From Lunularia cruciata (lineage: Eukaryota > Streptophyta > Marchantiopsida > Lunulariales > Lunulariaceae): a stretch of 64,000 bases of DNA. The stretch's first letter is position 1; every line of letters starts with the position of its first letter. Below, one piece after another: positions 11,700 through 23,474 of this stretch. The stretch lies in contig OX419761.1 of assembly GCA_948567375.1 (NCBI GenBank), forward strand, positions 9,152,243-9,216,242, in the 5' to 3' direction. The position numbers and the translations under genes were made by a program. The notes below the pieces were generated by a model. The model saw only the letters and a program-made list of their open reading frames with translations, was not told the origin of the DNA and ran no database searches.

Positions 11700-13520
11700 T
11701 TTCTACATTGACAAATATGATGCTTGTGATGAAAATATAATATATTGAGGACAAGTTTATACACTATGTCTAATATCCTTATAGATTGTACAACATCTAA
11801 GTCTTCCTTGTGAACTTGATGCCTCCACTAACTCGTATTGTGAGGTCTCTCTTTGCATAGAGGACCCAACTTTTTGCAACACTCTATTGCATTTGTTGGC
11901 AATTCTCTCAAGGGCCTTGAGTATATCTATGAGTTTTCATTGGTGGTGGATTCTCTATAGTGAGTGTTCTAAAAGTAATTTTTAAGAGCTAACTAAGTAT
12001 TTTCTCTTGTTGATGAGGTGGTAGCATATGATAATTCTGATGAACAATACTGAAAGAAGGTCTAGGCTTGCATAGTGGGCTAAAAAATACCAATTGGTCT
12101 TGGTGTGATAGTCTCAAAAAAAGGTTTGACGTTCATCAAATGCCATATAGGATGAAAATCACCCATTGAAAGCAAGTCCTTACCATTCAGCATTTTGCAA
12201 TATGATGCTTACAACGCAATCCCATTATCTTCATGAAGACATTGGAAAAACCTTGCAATTCTTCACTTCCTTCCTTTTATGCCATCAACAACTATTTGTG
12301 AACTTTCTTCAAAGCATAGAATAATAATTTTTGGATCACATTGTGATAAAATGCTTGGTTGTGATCATACAAAACACAAATATGCTCCATGCCTTGTTGT
12401 GCTTTGATTTCTTTGAGTCTATTTTCAAAGTCATGAGATTCAAACTTGAACATCTCATAGATCTTTGGTGAAGACCTTCAAATATTGTTTCACTATTGAG
12501 TATTGATCCTTGATCAAGAGGATATAACATTGCTAAAATGAATATGCTTATTTTTCCATGCTACTATAAAGCATTCTTTGTATACAATCCATGTTCTACT
12601 TAGATAGTTGATCATTGTTGGATCATTGTTTCATATAGAGCACTCCATAGGCTAGTAAATATTTTAAAAGTCTTTGATTGCACAATGTTTGTCCATTCAA
12701 CAATAAATATATTCCAGTAATCTTTTGTACCAAAGTACTTCTTACAATTTTCTGAAATTTTCTAAAAGAAATTTTCTAACTTTCTAAAACATTCTTTTGA
12801 ATGTGCCAAATGCAAAAAGAATGTGCTTAAGTAAGGAATGTGGACAGGAGAGCATTCATCAAAGCAAGCTCAAAATCTATCCCAATTGTAAGTGGTTTGA
12901 TAGGATTGATTAAGGTTGCAATGTGATCTTAAGCACTTTGGTAATATGGTTGTGTTTCTTCTCATAGAAAGGAAATTACATTATAAATGCTATATTGAAA
13001 TTTATGATTTCAATAGCATGAAGTGATTTTTTTATACATAAAATCCATCACCAAGAGTATGCATATGCTTGAGCCAAATGAATAACATCTGGATAATCAA
13101 AGAACAAATAAGTAACCTTATTTGCATCATTGCACACATAGTCTCTCCAGTAGTTGTTGTCTCAAAGAGTATATGAAAGAAAAAGAATTGGTGGTTTATT
13201 GGCCAGTTCTATTTTTCAAAGCCGTGTTTGCTTATTGTGGATTGTTCTTGCTATCATATGAGTGTAAAGAGCAAATTGTAGCAAAATATATACTTGGAGC
13301 AATACCAACAACTAACATTTCGGATGTTTATTACACATTGCTTTGGTTGAAGATAACAAAAAACAAGATGATCATTATTACTTCATGAAGAATCATGATT
13401 GTGCTCTCCATTGCAGACCTTAAGATGCTAACATCCATCAGAGTTCCACAAGCGTTCATAGAGTACGAATGGGCAGTCAATCAAGCGGGAGTCCTAAGTT
13501 TTATGGCTTTGTACAACAGT
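11700..13520 (-). pseudogene. FAR1/MULE-type transposase relic
   Basis: Minus-strand pieces in changing frames follow the domain order of plant Mutator-like transposases and FAR1-related proteins. The zinc-binding entry reads DCPFVLYERLWNSDGC then HLKVCNGEHNHDSS (about 13480-13400). The transposase core gives NKVTYLFFDYPDVIHLAQAY (about 13110), TIGIDFELALMNALLSTFL with FCIWHIQKNV (about 12890-12800), then YWNIFIVEWTNIVQSKTF (about 12700) and KECFIVAWKNKHIHFSNV (about 12580). The tail includes LLSMGDFHPIWH (about 12150) and a Pro-rich NPPPMKT segment (about 11940). Numerous stops and frameshifts show that it is dead. No terminal inverted repeats could be placed. It could be either a transposon or an exapted FAR1 gene that died. 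Confidence 0.7.
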
Positions 13521-14760
13521 GGTTGGAGTTTTGAAGCATTATATATGCATCCTTGGTCAGATTTGTAGGGTCCCTTGATTAATGTCTAAGTAGCATATGA
13601 TAATAGCATATCCTTGAGGATGCACAATGCATTAATACTTTGTAGCATTTCATAAAGGGAGTTATAGGAGGTAGCATGATTGAAGTGAAGAAATTGGGTC
13701 ATGTGAATTCCTATGACACATAGTCATAAGTATCTTAGTCTATCAAATCAACAAGATAAAACACCTATTCTTTTCATTTCATCCTTTAAGAACTACTTTT
13801 CACATCATCAATTCTTTCCATGAGTTTTAAGAACATATTTATTTATAAAGGGACTAGGAGAGACTTACTTTCCCACTTCTCTTAGCACTGCAGGTGCATA
13901 TCTGGTCAAGGCATCCAACTTTCCTATGGATATTGGTTTTGCACCTTTTGATGAACACCTGCACAACACCAACAGACATGAGTTTCAATTTATAGTATGC
14001 TTGCGATCTTGTTTGTAATGATTGTTACAATCTAGTCTCTAGTGCTGAAACTTGTGACTAAAGCTCATTCATATTGTCTCACAAATTGTAGTCCTGGTCA
14101 TGCATCCCCATGATCAAATCACATAACATCCGGATCAAAAGTTATTGGCACCGTTTGCTCCTTAAGATCTGCCATCACTCACAAGTCTATTCTCCTTGAA
14201 CATGCACATCGCAACATCTTATTTGGTCCCAATTTGATCCCAATTTAATCCCAGGAGTTTAGTTTTTGTCACATGGATTTCTAGCGAGTTTTTCTTAAAC
14301 TCGCTTCTACTTTGCAGACAATGTTTGTGTATCAATAAAATTTATGGTGGCAATGTTTTCTTTCTATTGATTTGTACAGATCAACCTTGTCAACTTTTTC
14401 TTGGCATGATTCTTGTAAAGCAAGAGCTCATCTGATTTGTGCTTGCTCTTAGTGAAGTAACGGGAAACAGTCAAGGAGATATAGACGAGTAAGCAATCAC
14501 GCTACCAGAATTTCTGGCATGCTGACAACCTTTTATTTGGGAATCAAGCCGAGAAATTGTTCTGTCTACGTGGTAATTTCAACTCAAAAGGTAAGGAGTG
14601 TATGCGTCATGTTGAATAATTTGGCAAACGCTCGGATTGACGAGGTAAGAGAACTCAAGTTCGGACCTTGATATTAGAAGATGAAATTTAGAGTTAGCGG
14701 TGCTAGACATATTCCCAAAAAAATTGGCACGAGATGAAAAGGATGTTCATCATCCATTGA
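13521..14760. other. Intergenic, one ambiguous open stretch
   Basis: Between 13824 and 14018 the plus strand stays open for 65 codons without an ATG (…LVKASNFPMDIGFAPFDEHL…). The minus strand reads GAKPISIGKLDALTRYAPAV over the same bases. Both look protein-like and I cannot decide between them. The rest holds nothing recognisable. Confidence 0.35.
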
Positions 14761-15605
14761 GTATTCTAGTAAGCTACCTTACCCAAAACAAAAGACAAAA
14801 CAAATTTTCCCAGAATTGTGCCACCACTCAAACAATGCAGTAAAACAACAGAAAGTACTAAAATTGCAGGGGCTACAGAGAGAGCTAGTTTCATGCATGT
14901 AGGGGTGTGAGCGTGGAAATTGTACTCCTCCGGGAAGAGGGACCACCAATCTTGCAGCGTACTGCACTTTTAGCCTTAATGAGAGTTTCAATGAGAATGC
15001 TCAACTGCATGAGATCTGAAATAAACTAAGAGATGGAGTAACAAGGGCAAACATATCTCGTAGGATGGTGAAAGATGAAATTCTGAACAAGGCCATGGAA
15101 GCGCAGTGCGCTGTTGTGACCCAACAACTTCAAGAAAATATGAGTGTTTCCGCTGAGCAGGTCCCCGCATTCAAAGCCCTCCAGAAATCGTCTCGAAATT
15201 CCACAACCAATTTGTTCTAATACTGCTTGGATACAAAGTTCTGTAAAGTAAACTCTGCAAAATGAAGATAGATCATATAAATTATTCACCACCCTTGAGA
15301 CCGATGCACTCAATGAGTCCTTAAATCCGTATCTACCTGAGTATCCATCTTTCCCAAGGAAGACCGTGCCTCTCTACCATAGACAGTCGAACCGGACTTT
15401 TTCTTGTTCTTGTCCTCTTTGTCAGCTTGTACTCACATGATCGACTGCGGTACTCACACGAAATCCATTTAATGCTGGGACTACTCAAAGTCATTGTGAC
15501 TTCGCACAGTCTACTAGGGCATGTCGATTTAATAAAAGGAGGGTGGCGATTTAAAAAACCCTCTCTAAAAAAACACACATAGAAAAAGCAGTCGTCCCTA
15601 AAGAA
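14761..15605. other. Upstream region of the dioxygenase gene
   Basis: Minus-strand ORFs at 14988-15313 and 15333-15578 have no recognisable domain. GC content is higher than in the AT-rich block to the left. The region is the likely upstream regulatory sequence of the dioxygenase. Confidence 0.4.
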
Positions 15606-15609
15606 AGAA

Positions 15610-15618
15610 TATATAAAA
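15610..15618 (+). promoter_or_regulatory. Candidate TATA box of the dioxygenase gene
   Basis: TATATAAAA lies about 520 bases before the chosen ATG, so transcription would begin near 15640-15650 and give a long leader of about 490 bases, unless a leader intron is removed. CAG/GTATCT near 15888 could be a donor. There is no other equally good TATA match closer to the ATG. Confidence 0.4.
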
Positions 15619-15922
15619 TTCTCTTTTTTATTTATATTGTAAGTGCGATGATTTACTTCACGGGCGAGGTTCTGGGGATAACTCGCTCAAGAGATAGCAG
15701 CAAATGTGTCACTAGCTCCACTTGCAGCTAATAATACGACAGCCATCAAGACCCAGATCTCCTCGGTTTTGTAGTCGAGTAGAGAAACACTGTCCAAAAC
15801 TCCTATCTACTCCAATTCTTCTCAATTTATCACATTTCCCTTTCCCTGGTCCTCATCAATGCATTTCTTTCAAGTCTCTCAGGTATCTCCTCCACTGCAT
15901 CTGAGTGAAGCTACGTAAAAGC

Positions 15923-16020
15923 AGACATATATGGAACTCAAACTTTTAGGAGATCCACACAACTCATATGAGACATATATGGAACTGAAACTTTCAGGAG
16001 GTGCCCACAACTCAAATTCT
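15923..16020 (+). repeat. 49-bp tandem duplication in the dioxygenase leader
   Basis: GACATATATGGAACTCAAAC at 15923 and GACATATATGGAACTGAAAC at 15972 begin two adjacent copies of about 49 bp. Both copies contain CACAACTCA. They sit between the candidate TATA box and the start codon. Each copy carries an ATG (ATATGGAACT) that would act as an upstream start if transcribed and unspliced. Confidence 0.75.
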
Positions 16021-16137
16021 TACTGGTAAGACCAGTTCCTCTATGATACCCCTCAAGTCGCATAGCAGATTGAATATCTTCCTTCGGACAACGGAAGGAG
16101 TTCAGTTTCTCACTACCTGGAAGTCGAATTGCAATCT

Positions 16138-17687
16138 ATGGCTTCAACAAACCACCCTGCACAAGATGCAGCAGCAAGAAAACTCGATCCAACTCCAAAT
16201 GTGGGCGACCTTGCGAAACAGCTCTCTGGCTCGGACACTTGCCCAGATCCATTCATATGGGATGAGCATCTACAGCCTGGGAAAGAGAATATCAGAAAGT
16301 CACTTGATGGATCTGCCATACCCATAATTGACATGTCGACAATAGACATTGGGGAAGTCGAGGTAGTAGCCAAACACATGGGAGAAGCAAGCGAGAGATG
16401 GGGCTTCTTTCAGGTCATAAATCATGGTGTTCCCCAGAATGTGATTGATGAGGCTCACAAACATTATCTGCTTCTTTTTGCAGAACCTGCTGAAGCGAAA
16501 GAGAGGGCAAGCTTAGGCCCTTACTTTGGTTATGACGGCAGACACCCGCATTTGGGAAAAGCTGGCGTTCCTTGGGCTGAGGTCGTTACGTCCTATCACA
16601 ATCCCCAGCCGCAGATTGAAAAGGTTGAAAAGGCAGTGTGGCCACAGGGAAACAGGGAATTCAGGTTCGTCAGGATGCCTTTAAAGGCATGCTTGTAGTT
16701 ACTGAAGCTATTAGCTGCTGATAAATGCAGATTGTCTCCAAATTTTCTCTCGTTTTGGTATTTACTAAATAATCAGAGGGGTGATCAGAGGCACTTTGTC
16801 AATCGCAACATGAATTGATGTGTGTCTGTGCATCTGATGACAACATGTGGTCTTTGCAGAAAGGCGGTCCTTGAGTATAGTAGAGCAGTAGAGCGAGTAG
16901 CCCAACGTATCTTACAAATTCTGCCTCACAGTGTGGGCATCGACAAAGAGTTTTTCGTTAAGAACTTCATTGATTCAACGAAGAGTCATTCTGCCATCCG
17001 AGCTGGGTATTATCCAGCTTGTCCTGATCCATCGAAAGCGCTCGGGGCAGGTCCTCACACCGACCCTTTCTGTTTAACAGTCCTAAATCAAGATAGTGTT
17101 GGAGGACTCCAGATCAAGAAAGACGGCGAGTGGTTTAACATCAAGCCTAGACGCGATGCTTTCGTGATCAACGTTGGCGATGTGCTCCAGGTAACATTCC
17201 TTCGCAATAAGCTCCGAGCTTCGATGTTGTTACTGACAACAGCTTCAGACCGGTTTTTTTATTATTGGTATTTACTGTAGATGACTATTCCAGCGCACTT
17301 CTCCTTCAATTCTACAATTATACATGAAGTAAAATCTCAACCACTTAGCATCCCTCCTAAGGTGTTGTATAAAATTGCATGTAGGCGTGGACCAACGGCC
17401 GCTTCAGAAGTGTAGAGCATCGTGTTGTTGTCAACAAGTCTGAACCTCGACTGTCCCTGGTGTTCTTCTATGCCCCGCCCCTCGACTGCGTAGTATCTGC
17501 TCCTGAAGCGCTCATTGACGCCACCCATCCTCGCCTGTACAAATCTTTCACTTGGCGCGAGTACTTTTACTCGGGGTATTTCTTCACTACCAGAATTTCG
17601 GAGTCAGCTCTGGAAAAGTTTGCCCGCATATCACACCAAGACAAGGAAGATACCATCCAGAATGGCTTGGGCAAACTGACTCTATAG
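16138..17687 (+). CDS. 2-oxoglutarate/Fe(II) dioxygenase, GA-oxidase-like
   Basis: Three exons (16138-16664, 16860-17190, 17385-17687) join in frame to give 386 aa. Both introns follow GT..AG. The ATG at 16138 is the first Met of the frame; the codon at 16129 is TTG. The N-terminal dioxygenase domain (about residues 61-115) reads IPIIDMSTID and RWGFFQVINHGVP. The catalytic barrel has the iron ligands H242, D244 (AGPHTDPF) and H298 (VEHRVV), and the 2-oxoglutarate site R308-L-S310, so all key residues are present. FIWDE near residue 39 and GVPWAEVV near 143 sit where gibberellin 20-oxidases have FIWP and LPWKET. Membership of the soluble plant DOXC/GA-oxidase-like group is therefore likely, but the substrate is unknown. 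It probably acts in the cytosol, as no targeting signal is seen. CBBY lies 1 kb downstream on the same strand. Confidence 0.9.
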
Positions 17688-18730
17688 GAAACCTATCTCA
17701 GTTTGGTTGTTAAAGTTTTACCCTGAAACAGTTCTTTGTGGCTTCGTAGTTCTAGTCAGTCTCAGAAGTGTCAATCAGTTCTCAGGAGTGAACTGGTAGT
17801 AACAGTAGCTTTGTATAAGCTTACGTAAAGGGGAATCTTGATCAGTATTATATCAGTAGATAGTGCTGTTTTACGAGTTTTACGAGTTTTACTTGAAATT
17901 GGGGGTTAACCTTGTAATTTCATCGTTTGGAGGTTACCAATGTAATGCACTTATAAAGGACTAATCCTTCAGTCCTCTATCGAATAATCTGAAATAGAGT
18001 TTATTGGTTAGTGATAGTTACAGAGCACCAATGAATAAGGTAATCATCTATTTCCGTTTTATGTTCATCGAGATCTAGATCTGCTTTCGTGAGTATGGCG
18101 AACTGGCACCGAACTTGACGGTGTCTCCCCAGCAAGATTTAGCCTCTGCTCTGCGTTTGGAGATCCACATGAATTTTTGGATCAAATGCGCCTTAACCTG
18201 TGCAAAAAGTTAACCAAAGAGATTCGCGGAGCAAGACCTTGAAAGGATCCCCTCAGTCTGACAATGATCAGGAGGCGAACACATGAAGAAATGCCAATCC
18301 GACAAGAGTCAAGTCATTCATTCAGAAAACGACTCACATACAACGACATCAGAAATCTGTCTGAAATCGAGCATATAACTCTAACTCAAATTTTCTCACA
18401 GTTCTAAATAGTGTTCCTTGTTCAAACCATGACTGATTCAACCAGTTCTGGTGCATATGCTTGGCCCATTGCTGGACGTAGGGACTGTTTCAACCTCTTG
18501 TATTTCTTGCATGGGGCAGACCCGGTTCCTACGTCTGTTTCTTTGTTCCTCTCGTGACTGGTTTAGCCGGTCATTTCCTGCCTGGTGCAAATGAGTGAGA
18601 ACTGGGGTTGCCCAGTACTCGACCGGGTGACCGTTTCGACCGGATTACTCTCTCATGGAGCAGACCCGCTTCTTATCGATGTTATCTGGACCAAACTCTC
18701 TCTGCCTGGGAGTGACAGCAACAGAGAGCT
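17688..18730. other. Intergenic region between dioxygenase and CBBY
   Basis: Holds the 3' end of the dioxygenase transcript and the CBBY promoter. CATGGGGCAGACCCGGTTCC at 18510 recurs as CATGGAGCAGACCCGCTTCT at 18654, 144 bp apart. A short TTTTACGAG triplet repeat lies at 17871-17890. No clear TATA box precedes the CBBY start. Confidence 0.5.
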
Positions 18731-21700
18731 ATGGCGATCTCACAGCTCGCCGTCGCTCGCTCACTATCTGTTTCCCGGGGCATTGACAGCTCACACTTGT
18801 CCCCAATTTCGCTGCGATTAAAACCCAGCGTTTGCAATTTCCATCCGTCGAATGAAAAGAACATTAGAAGTCTTGTGAGCTGCGCAGGTGCGAGTGAATT
18901 TGTTGGAGCAGGTGTAGGTTCCCTCCAAGGAAGCTCGAATTTTAAGGCGGTGAACTGGAGAACACGTGCTGGGTTCTGTAAGGCGTCTCTGGATGCTTTG
19001 ATTTTTGATTGCGATGGAGTCATTTTGGAGTCAGAGGATCTACACAGGAGAGCTTATAATCTTACCTTCGAACATTTCAATGTGAAATGTGGCTCAAAGG
19101 TTGTAGACTGGGATACCGAATTTTACGATGTGTTGCAGAATACAATTGGCGGTGGCAAACCCAAAATGCGCTGGTAAGATTTTCAAAATTTTCAAATTTA
19201 GCAAGGCGGAATAGCGGAATTTAGGATTGTTACTGAGAGTGTCGTCCACACAGGAGCTATGCCGTAATCTGCTAAGAAGGTTTTAAGTTTACATACATTC
19301 AGCTTCAGACTCAAACAACTCTGCACCATCCGGATTTTGTACTATATTCTATTCTAGAGAAATGGATACTTGTTCCTTGAGTTAGTAATGCCAAAGCTGA
19401 AACATGCTCTAAATTTCTGTATCATGGACGAGTAAATACACAGGAATTCGGAACATGTCAACAGACACGAAATTCTTAGTCTTCCCACTCCTACTGAGAG
19501 CAATGAATAATAATTTGATGAATCTGCGGATTCATTTCTCTAAGGCTCTTCTAATTGATGCATTTGTAATTTGATTCACACATTTTACCAGCGAATCGAG
19601 ACATACTGGATGTTATTGTGGTTACAGGTACTTTGGGAAGAACGGCTGGCCTACATCTTCTCTATTCGAACCTGCGCCGGAAAGCGAGAGTGATCAGACA
19701 TTGCTGATAGACTCTCTTCAGGTTTCTTCTGATTTCTGTCAACATTTTCCTCTGTAAAACTATAGTCAGAGGTGTAGAGTGGGTAGGAACTCGAGGACGG
19801 AATTTGTACATGTCTGTGACGATCAAAGAATTGGCAGAAGTAATGCCTGTTTACAGGCATTACTTTTGATAAGTGTAAGTGTGATGTGTTCTGCCTGGCG
19901 ATCCAGAGATTAGATCACATGAGAAGTCTGCACTCATGACACTGTCTTGTCTGCTGTTAACGGGCGAATTCTATGGTTTGCAGGACTGGAAAACCGATAA
20001 GTACAAAGACCTCATCAGCTCAGGAGCGGTACGATACTCTTTAATGTTTTCTGAATTCTTGGATAGGAGCAGCTCCTTATACGATGGAGGTTTCCCTTAT
20101 GAAAGTCAAGGAACCCGTGGTCTTCATAATCACAATAAAGTCGTATGTGTGCCCAGGACCCTAGACCAGGAGTTTTGGAGCTTATGGATGAAGCTCGCTC
20201 TATGGTAAGTAACGCTGGTTTCAATCACGAGTGTTACCAGAGTTTTGAGCGGGCTTTGTGAGTAGCAGAAAAGGGGGACCGAGCAACGCCATGCTTTTCT
20301 GCTATTTGAAGTTCAGACAGCGTGAACCTGGACTCCTTGGAAGGCTTTTCTAAAACTTCGAATTGTGCTGATTAAACACTTTCAATAGTTGTAGATCATA
20401 GATTTAGCTAATCTTCCTAGTTTAAGTGATGGACATATATACCGTGCAGGGGATAAAACTGGCGGTGTGCTCGGCAGCAACTAAGAGTTCAGTTGTATTC
20501 TGTCTCACCAATCTGCTGGGAAAGGTATGGGCTTTCTCGTCCATTCCAGTAATGGAGTTCTGTCGAGTAGGACTCTAAAACACTTGCGATTTCCAGTGAA
20601 GTGCCAGAGATTGAACTAGCTTGCAGAAGTTTTATTAAAGTGTGCTTGATTGGCTGGACAGGAGCCCCTCTCCTCTGCGTTCAAGTGCACCCCCAGATAG
20701 AGATCACATTGCTTAAGATATTCGTTGAAGTTACATGTCTACCTGTTATTGATCTCCTTCGATGTTCTTTTGAACTGGATGATCTCAGGAGCGATTTGAA
20801 GGACTTGATTGCTTCCTTGCAGGTTCCTAGCAGGTTCCCTTGCCTTTCCTGTACATTTTTAGTACTATCTAGTCAGGAGCAATGAACTCTCAAAATTGGC
20901 TTTTAGATGCTGATAGTCTATCTCTGCACATTTGGAACAGGTGACGACGTGAAAAATAAGAAGCCTGATCCTTCTATTTACAAAGTTGCTGCAGAGGTAT
21001 GAGGGTTGTACCCAACCTATTACTTCAGAGAATTTATGCAAAGTGACAATGGTTTCCTTGCGCTCATCGCAAAGTTGCTCTGCCGGTCCCATGTGTATCG
21101 TCTCATCTAGATGTGCCTTGCAGAAACTCGGAGCTTCACCTGACCGGTGTTTGGTAGTAGAAGACAGTATCATCGGACTACAGGTAATCTCTGCGTTGTA
21201 AAGACTTATTCATAGGTCTGATTGCAACTCACATACTCGTTATATCTTATATGTTCTGAACCTCAAGTTAAGTTGTGCAAGAAATTGATTTTTGAAGTAT
21301 ACTGTCTTGCCTATAAGTACTTGCAGAAACTAGCTCAATCGCTTCGCAATAGGTTGCTTAATTATATTTCTCTGGACTCCTCCAACATTGACACTAGGCT
21401 GCACTCGGAGCGGGCATGAGCTGTGTCATTTCGTTCACATCGTCAACTTCGAAACAGGTTAGGAGTTGCTATTCAAATATCCATTCGAGAGATCAAACCT
21501 TATTCATGATTGTGGCTAAGAAGTATGCCAAATATTCAGCATTGTAGATTGGGATGATAAATTAATCTTTTCAAGGGACTCTTGGAACATTTCCTGGCTG
21601 GCGTCGGAAAATATAGTTTGTAAGGTTTCTATCAACTGTCAGATCATCAGGCTGTATATGGATGTTATGGTGTCTAAAAAGTAAAACATTTTCATTTGCT

Positions 21701-22049
21701 TGCTTTTTATGTACATATTCTTATCATCATGTGCAGGATTTTAGTGGTGCTTCGGCTTGTTACCCCAATCTTGGGGGAGTAAGGTACGCACGTTAGTAAA
21801 GTGCTTTAGCACTTATTGACAATACCTGAGCTAACACTATTACCAAGAGTTGAGCACCATAAGATTTCAAGCCAATAGTATGTTCCAGTCTCCATCTTTA
21901 CGTCTCCATATTTGGAGTATTGTGACTATGATGATTTAGGTGTTCAAGAAGGAAGGTGCAGTGCTAAACGCTGCGCTTGATTCTTGTTTTTGATGTGCAG
22001 CCTTGGAGAACTGATAAAGCTCGTTAATGCTGCTCCATCTGTATTATAA
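18731..22049 (+). CDS. CBBY: CBBY-type HAD phosphatase, plastid-targeted
   Basis: Eleven exons with GT..AG introns join in frame to 336 aa: 18731-19173, 19628-19721, 19984-20028, 20157-20204, 20450-20524, 20789-20822, 20941-20996, 21124-21183, 21398-21457, 21737-21783, 22001-22049. The first 85 or so residues are Ser/Arg/Ala-rich and precede the domain, as expected of a chloroplast transit peptide. HAD motif I is LIFDCDGVILESE (nucleophile D93, acid D95). Motif II is AVCSAATKSS (S218/T221 region). The motif III lysine lies in KNKKPDPSIY (251-259), and motif IV is LVVEDSIIGLQ (E278, D279). All catalytic residues are present. Plant and algal CBBY proteins dephosphorylate xylulose-1,5-bisphosphate, a misfire product that inhibits Rubisco. 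The same role in the stroma is inferred here from the family. Exon joins were chosen from splice signals and family layout. Confidence 0.92.
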
Positions 22050-23474
22050 AGGTCTTTTTCTGTACAAACATCATGTACACTTACTGTCGAACCAGTTCAA
22101 TCTTCTCCAAGTTGTTCACTTCATTCTTTATGAACTAATGGTCCCTATTTTCTTATGAGAGGTGGATTTCAAATAGAAGCTCCTGGAATCTCTGATTTCT
22201 TCCTTGTAAACAAGTGGAATACCAGACAATTAAGAGTAGACTCATTTACATGTAGCACTAGGACCCACATTCAACGAGAATGCTTCAAATTCATATTTTT
22301 CCATCATTGAAACAGCGAAAATTGCAACTACAGCTATACTATTTCTAATACAGAGAATGATTCAGTTTATTCATGTTCAAGGGATATGAATTAACTTTGC
22401 TGATTCCAGTAAGAGTGATCCAAGCAAACATTTTCACTTTGCATGGTAGTTCTATTTCAAATTTTAAGATTAATAGATAGTTCTTCTCCTATCCTGCCAA
22501 TTTAAAGAACCTGATTGGAGTACTTTGTTCCCTAAACTTCATACTCTTTAGATATTCTTTTGTTGCTTATTTGAAAACAGAGGATTTAATGTCTACTCGT
22601 TTAGAGAGCATATTGTCTAGAGAAGCATCATGTCTACTGAATATGAAGGTACATTTAACTGTCCTCATGACATGTCATGATAACTACGATCGAATTTTTT
22701 CTTCCGATTCTACGTTGGTTTTATTCACTACACCCTTCCTTCTTGAGATAAATCCCTTCAGTATTACTTATAAACTTTTCTCCTCGATACACTAACAAGG
22801 ATGTTATTAACAGGCGTGGAACGGCATGTTAATAACATGTGAAGCAAGTTTACTAAGGATTACATTCCTCGCGTGAAACAAACTCGACTCTATAAAATTA
22901 TCACAAAAGTTATATGAATAGCCGCAAAGATATGATAGAGATTCCAACTTCCAGTGATCTGAGAGGATTCTTTAAAGACTGAATGGGTTTCCTTCTTCAA
23001 GATTTTTGTTAACTGCTTCCATGCTATTGTGCTATCAAGAGAGTGTACCTGAGTACCCGGAATAGAGACATTGCAGGAAATACGAGGAACTTAAGGACCC
23101 AATATACCAAACATTTAGCGTATACCGAGTTACCTTGGACCGGAGACATGAAGGTAAATTAGCGACTACCGGGAACTATCGTTTGCTAAATGCTTCCGGA
23201 CAGCAATATTAAACTTGAATGGGAAACTAAAGACACTTTGGACTCTTGAGAATAATCAAGGAACCAGAAACTAACACAAGGGGACGTTTATGGAGCCCAA
23301 AGTGATGTGAGTGGTTTATTTCTGGGTGAATTGTACAATGTGGAATCCAGGTCTGCAACAAACCCTAGACCTCTTAAGTATATTCAATCCTACAATACTA
23401 GCTTACGGCTAAGGGACGATGTTGTGCTCTCGGCCAACATATATACATCACTAGACAATATATATCATTATCTA
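22050..23474. other. Intergenic, no gene recognised
   Basis: Includes the 3' untranslated region of CBBY. A perfect 12-bp inverted repeat, ATGTTATTAACA and TGTTAATAACAT, lies at 22801-22812 and 22827-22838. Short ORFs (22571-22795, 23307-23489) show no domain. Confidence 0.45.

Noticed and set aside
13122-13388. Plus-strand 88-aa ORF
   Set aside because: It is the antisense shadow of the transposase relic on the minus strand.
13395-13568. Plus-strand 57-aa ORF with protein-like sequence
   Set aside because: The minus strand of the same bases reads as the zinc-binding entry of the FAR1/MULE relic (CPFVLYERLWN, CNGEHNHD), in order with the rest of the transposase.
16001-16379. ORFs on both strands overlapping dioxygenase exon 1
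   Set aside because: They overlap the well-supported exon in other frames and show no domain.
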